The notes under the pieces: model-generated | The model's input: the letters and a program-made list of their open reading frames with translations, nothing else | What the model was told of the DNA's origin: nothing | Database searches by the model: none | Source of the DNA: Deltaproteobacteria bacterium | GTDB lineage: Bacteria > Desulfobacterota > Desulfobulbia > Desulfobulbales > BM004 | Length of the DNA stretch: 5,922 nucleotides | Assembly: GCA_020346205.1 (NCBI GenBank) | Contig: CP070776.1 | Span: forward strand, 1,067,709 to 1,073,630 | Reading direction: 5' to 3' | Translations under genes and position numbers: made by a program | Shown here: piece by piece, positions 5,504 through 5,922 of the stretch | Position numbering within the stretch: the first letter of the stretch is position 1 | Layout: each line of letters opens with the position of its first letter

Positions 5504-5764
5504 ATGGCAGATATGGAAAATCAGGAAAACAGGACATCAGCACGGCGGCTGCTTGAAAGAGAAGTTACATTTCACACAGAGGATGATATCTATATGGCCA
5601 AGTCTGTAGATATTTCAGATAACGGCATTCGTATAGTAACCGATAAGCCTCTGGCTATCCGTTTTGAAATAAATGATGAAGGCAAGCTGGTTCAGTATGA
5701 TGCTCAACTAGTATGGGCCAGAGTAAAAGATGACGGTACCATGGAATATGGTTTAAAATATTAG
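5504..5764 (+). CDS. Minimal PilZ domain protein, likely c-di-GMP receptor
   Basis: This 86-residue cytoplasmic protein is a single PilZ domain. Both c-di-GMP-contacting motifs are present: RxxxR as R15-LLE-R19, and D/NxSxxG as D36-I-S38-DN-G41. The following strands IRIVTDKPLAIRF and AQLVWARVKDDGTMEYGLKY match the end of the PilZ barrel (the 'a.VvW....~~~yG.~F' pattern). The protein stops right at that final strand, so it is shorter than typical PilZ proteins (~100 or more residues) and lacks the usual C-terminal helix. Binding c-di-GMP is therefore expected from the motifs, with output through a protein partner, since no other domain exists. The first 12 residues are polar and probably flexible. 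The start is supported by AAGGGG; the Met at residue 4 is a less likely alternative. It is isolated by the terminator upstream. Confidence 0.9.
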   Translation: MADMENQENRTSARRLLEREVTFHTEDDIYMAKSVDISDNGIRIVTDKPLAIRFEINDEGKLVQYDAQLVWARVKDDGTMEYGLKY

Positions 5765-5778
5765 TCTCAAGTGCGCAG

Positions 5779-5814
5779 TATAATTTCAGTTTCAAGGTAG
5801 GTGAAAACCTTGAA
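5779..5814 (+). promoter_or_regulatory. -10 box followed by an 8-bp palindrome
   Basis: TATAAT at 5779-5784 is a perfect -10 hexamer without a good -35. From about the expected transcription start, TTCAAGGT (5791-5798) and ACCTTGAA (5807-5814) form a perfect inverted repeat with an 8-base spacer. It could be a repressor operator or a 5' mRNA hairpin for the gene at the right edge. There is no T-run to make it a terminator of the PilZ gene. Confidence 0.38.
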
Positions 5815-5862
5815 TATCAATAATATTGTTTTTATGTATAAACCTCAACATGGAGGTATTAC

Positions 5863-5922
5863 ATTAAGTATTATGATATCAAATTTTCGGACCAATATGA
5901 CTTTGCTGAATGGGTTTGTAGA
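5863..5922 (+). CDS. Start of a gene with a probable ATT start codon, cut by the window edge
   Basis: Only 20 codons are visible, with no stop. TGGAGG at 5851-5856 is a strong Shine-Dalgarno sequence. Six bases later an ATT opens a frame reading (M)KYYDIKFSDQ followed by YDFAEWVCR, a protein-like mix of aromatic, acidic and basic residues. No ATG, GTG or TTG occurs in this frame between the upstream stop (5839-5841) and the edge, so a real gene in this frame would have to start at ATT. An alternative is the ATG at 5873 in another frame (MISNFRTNM...), which lies 16 bases from the same ribosome binding site, too far for normal initiation. The product is not recognised. Confidence 0.42.
   Translation, partial: MKYYDIKFSDQYDFAEWVCR

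Noticed and set aside
5791..5814. The palindrome as a terminator of the PilZ gene.
   Set aside because: No T-run follows and a TATAAT box precedes it, so a role for the next gene is more likely.
5873..5922. ATG-started frame MISNFRTNM... at the right edge.
   Set aside because: It lies 16 bases from the ribosome binding site. The ATT frame has correct spacing and a more protein-like sequence, though with so few codons this cannot be settled.

Overview
The window reads as chromosomal DNA from a Gram-negative, moderately AT-rich anaerobe. The best guess is Desulfobacterota (a sulfate- or sulfur-metabolising 'deltaproteobacterium'). This rests on the general look of the proteins: small soluble regulators, a C-x4-C BFD-type iron-sulfur protein and a class I fructose-bisphosphatase. 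It is an inference, because no rRNA or other marker gene is present. No mobile element, tRNA, rRNA or CRISPR array was seen.

Layout, left to right. Positions 1-206 hold no supportable gene, only a -10 box and a ribosome binding site for a 107-residue protein with one C-terminal membrane segment (207-530). This protein converges on a 12-segment major facilitator exporter on the minus strand (547-1854). A 160-bp divergent promoter region separates the exporter from fbp, class I fructose-1,6-bisphosphatase (2015-3094), the one clear central-metabolism enzyme here (gluconeogenesis). A compact set follows on the plus strand: a SpoIIAA-like (STAS-type) protein (3161-3538), an overlapping two-segment membrane protein (3520-3831), and a free-standing BFD-like [2Fe-2S] protein (3871-4107). 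The last two are linked by a chain of tiny stop/start overlaps.

Next is a stand-alone cyclic-nucleotide-binding domain protein with a C-terminal coiled coil (4211-4633). A 288-bp intergenic stretch then carries a TTGACA box and a strongly self-complementary leader, with helices that could form a three-way junction and a pseudoknot. The leader ends at the ribosome binding site of an unrecognised 143-residue soluble protein (4922-5353), which is closed by a clean intrinsic terminator. The last complete gene is a minimal PilZ (c-di-GMP receptor) protein (5504-5764). The right edge holds a -10 box, an 8-bp palindrome and the first 20 codons of a further gene that appears to use an ATT start codon behind a good Shine-Dalgarno sequence.

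Functionally this is a housekeeping gene (fbp) beside small signalling or adaptor genes: two nucleotide second-messenger binding domains (cNMP and PilZ), one STAS-type domain and one iron-sulfur protein. Whether they act together cannot be told from the sequence. The most unusual signals are the structured leader before 4922, the ATT-start candidate at 5863, and the chained stop/start codons at 3829-3874.
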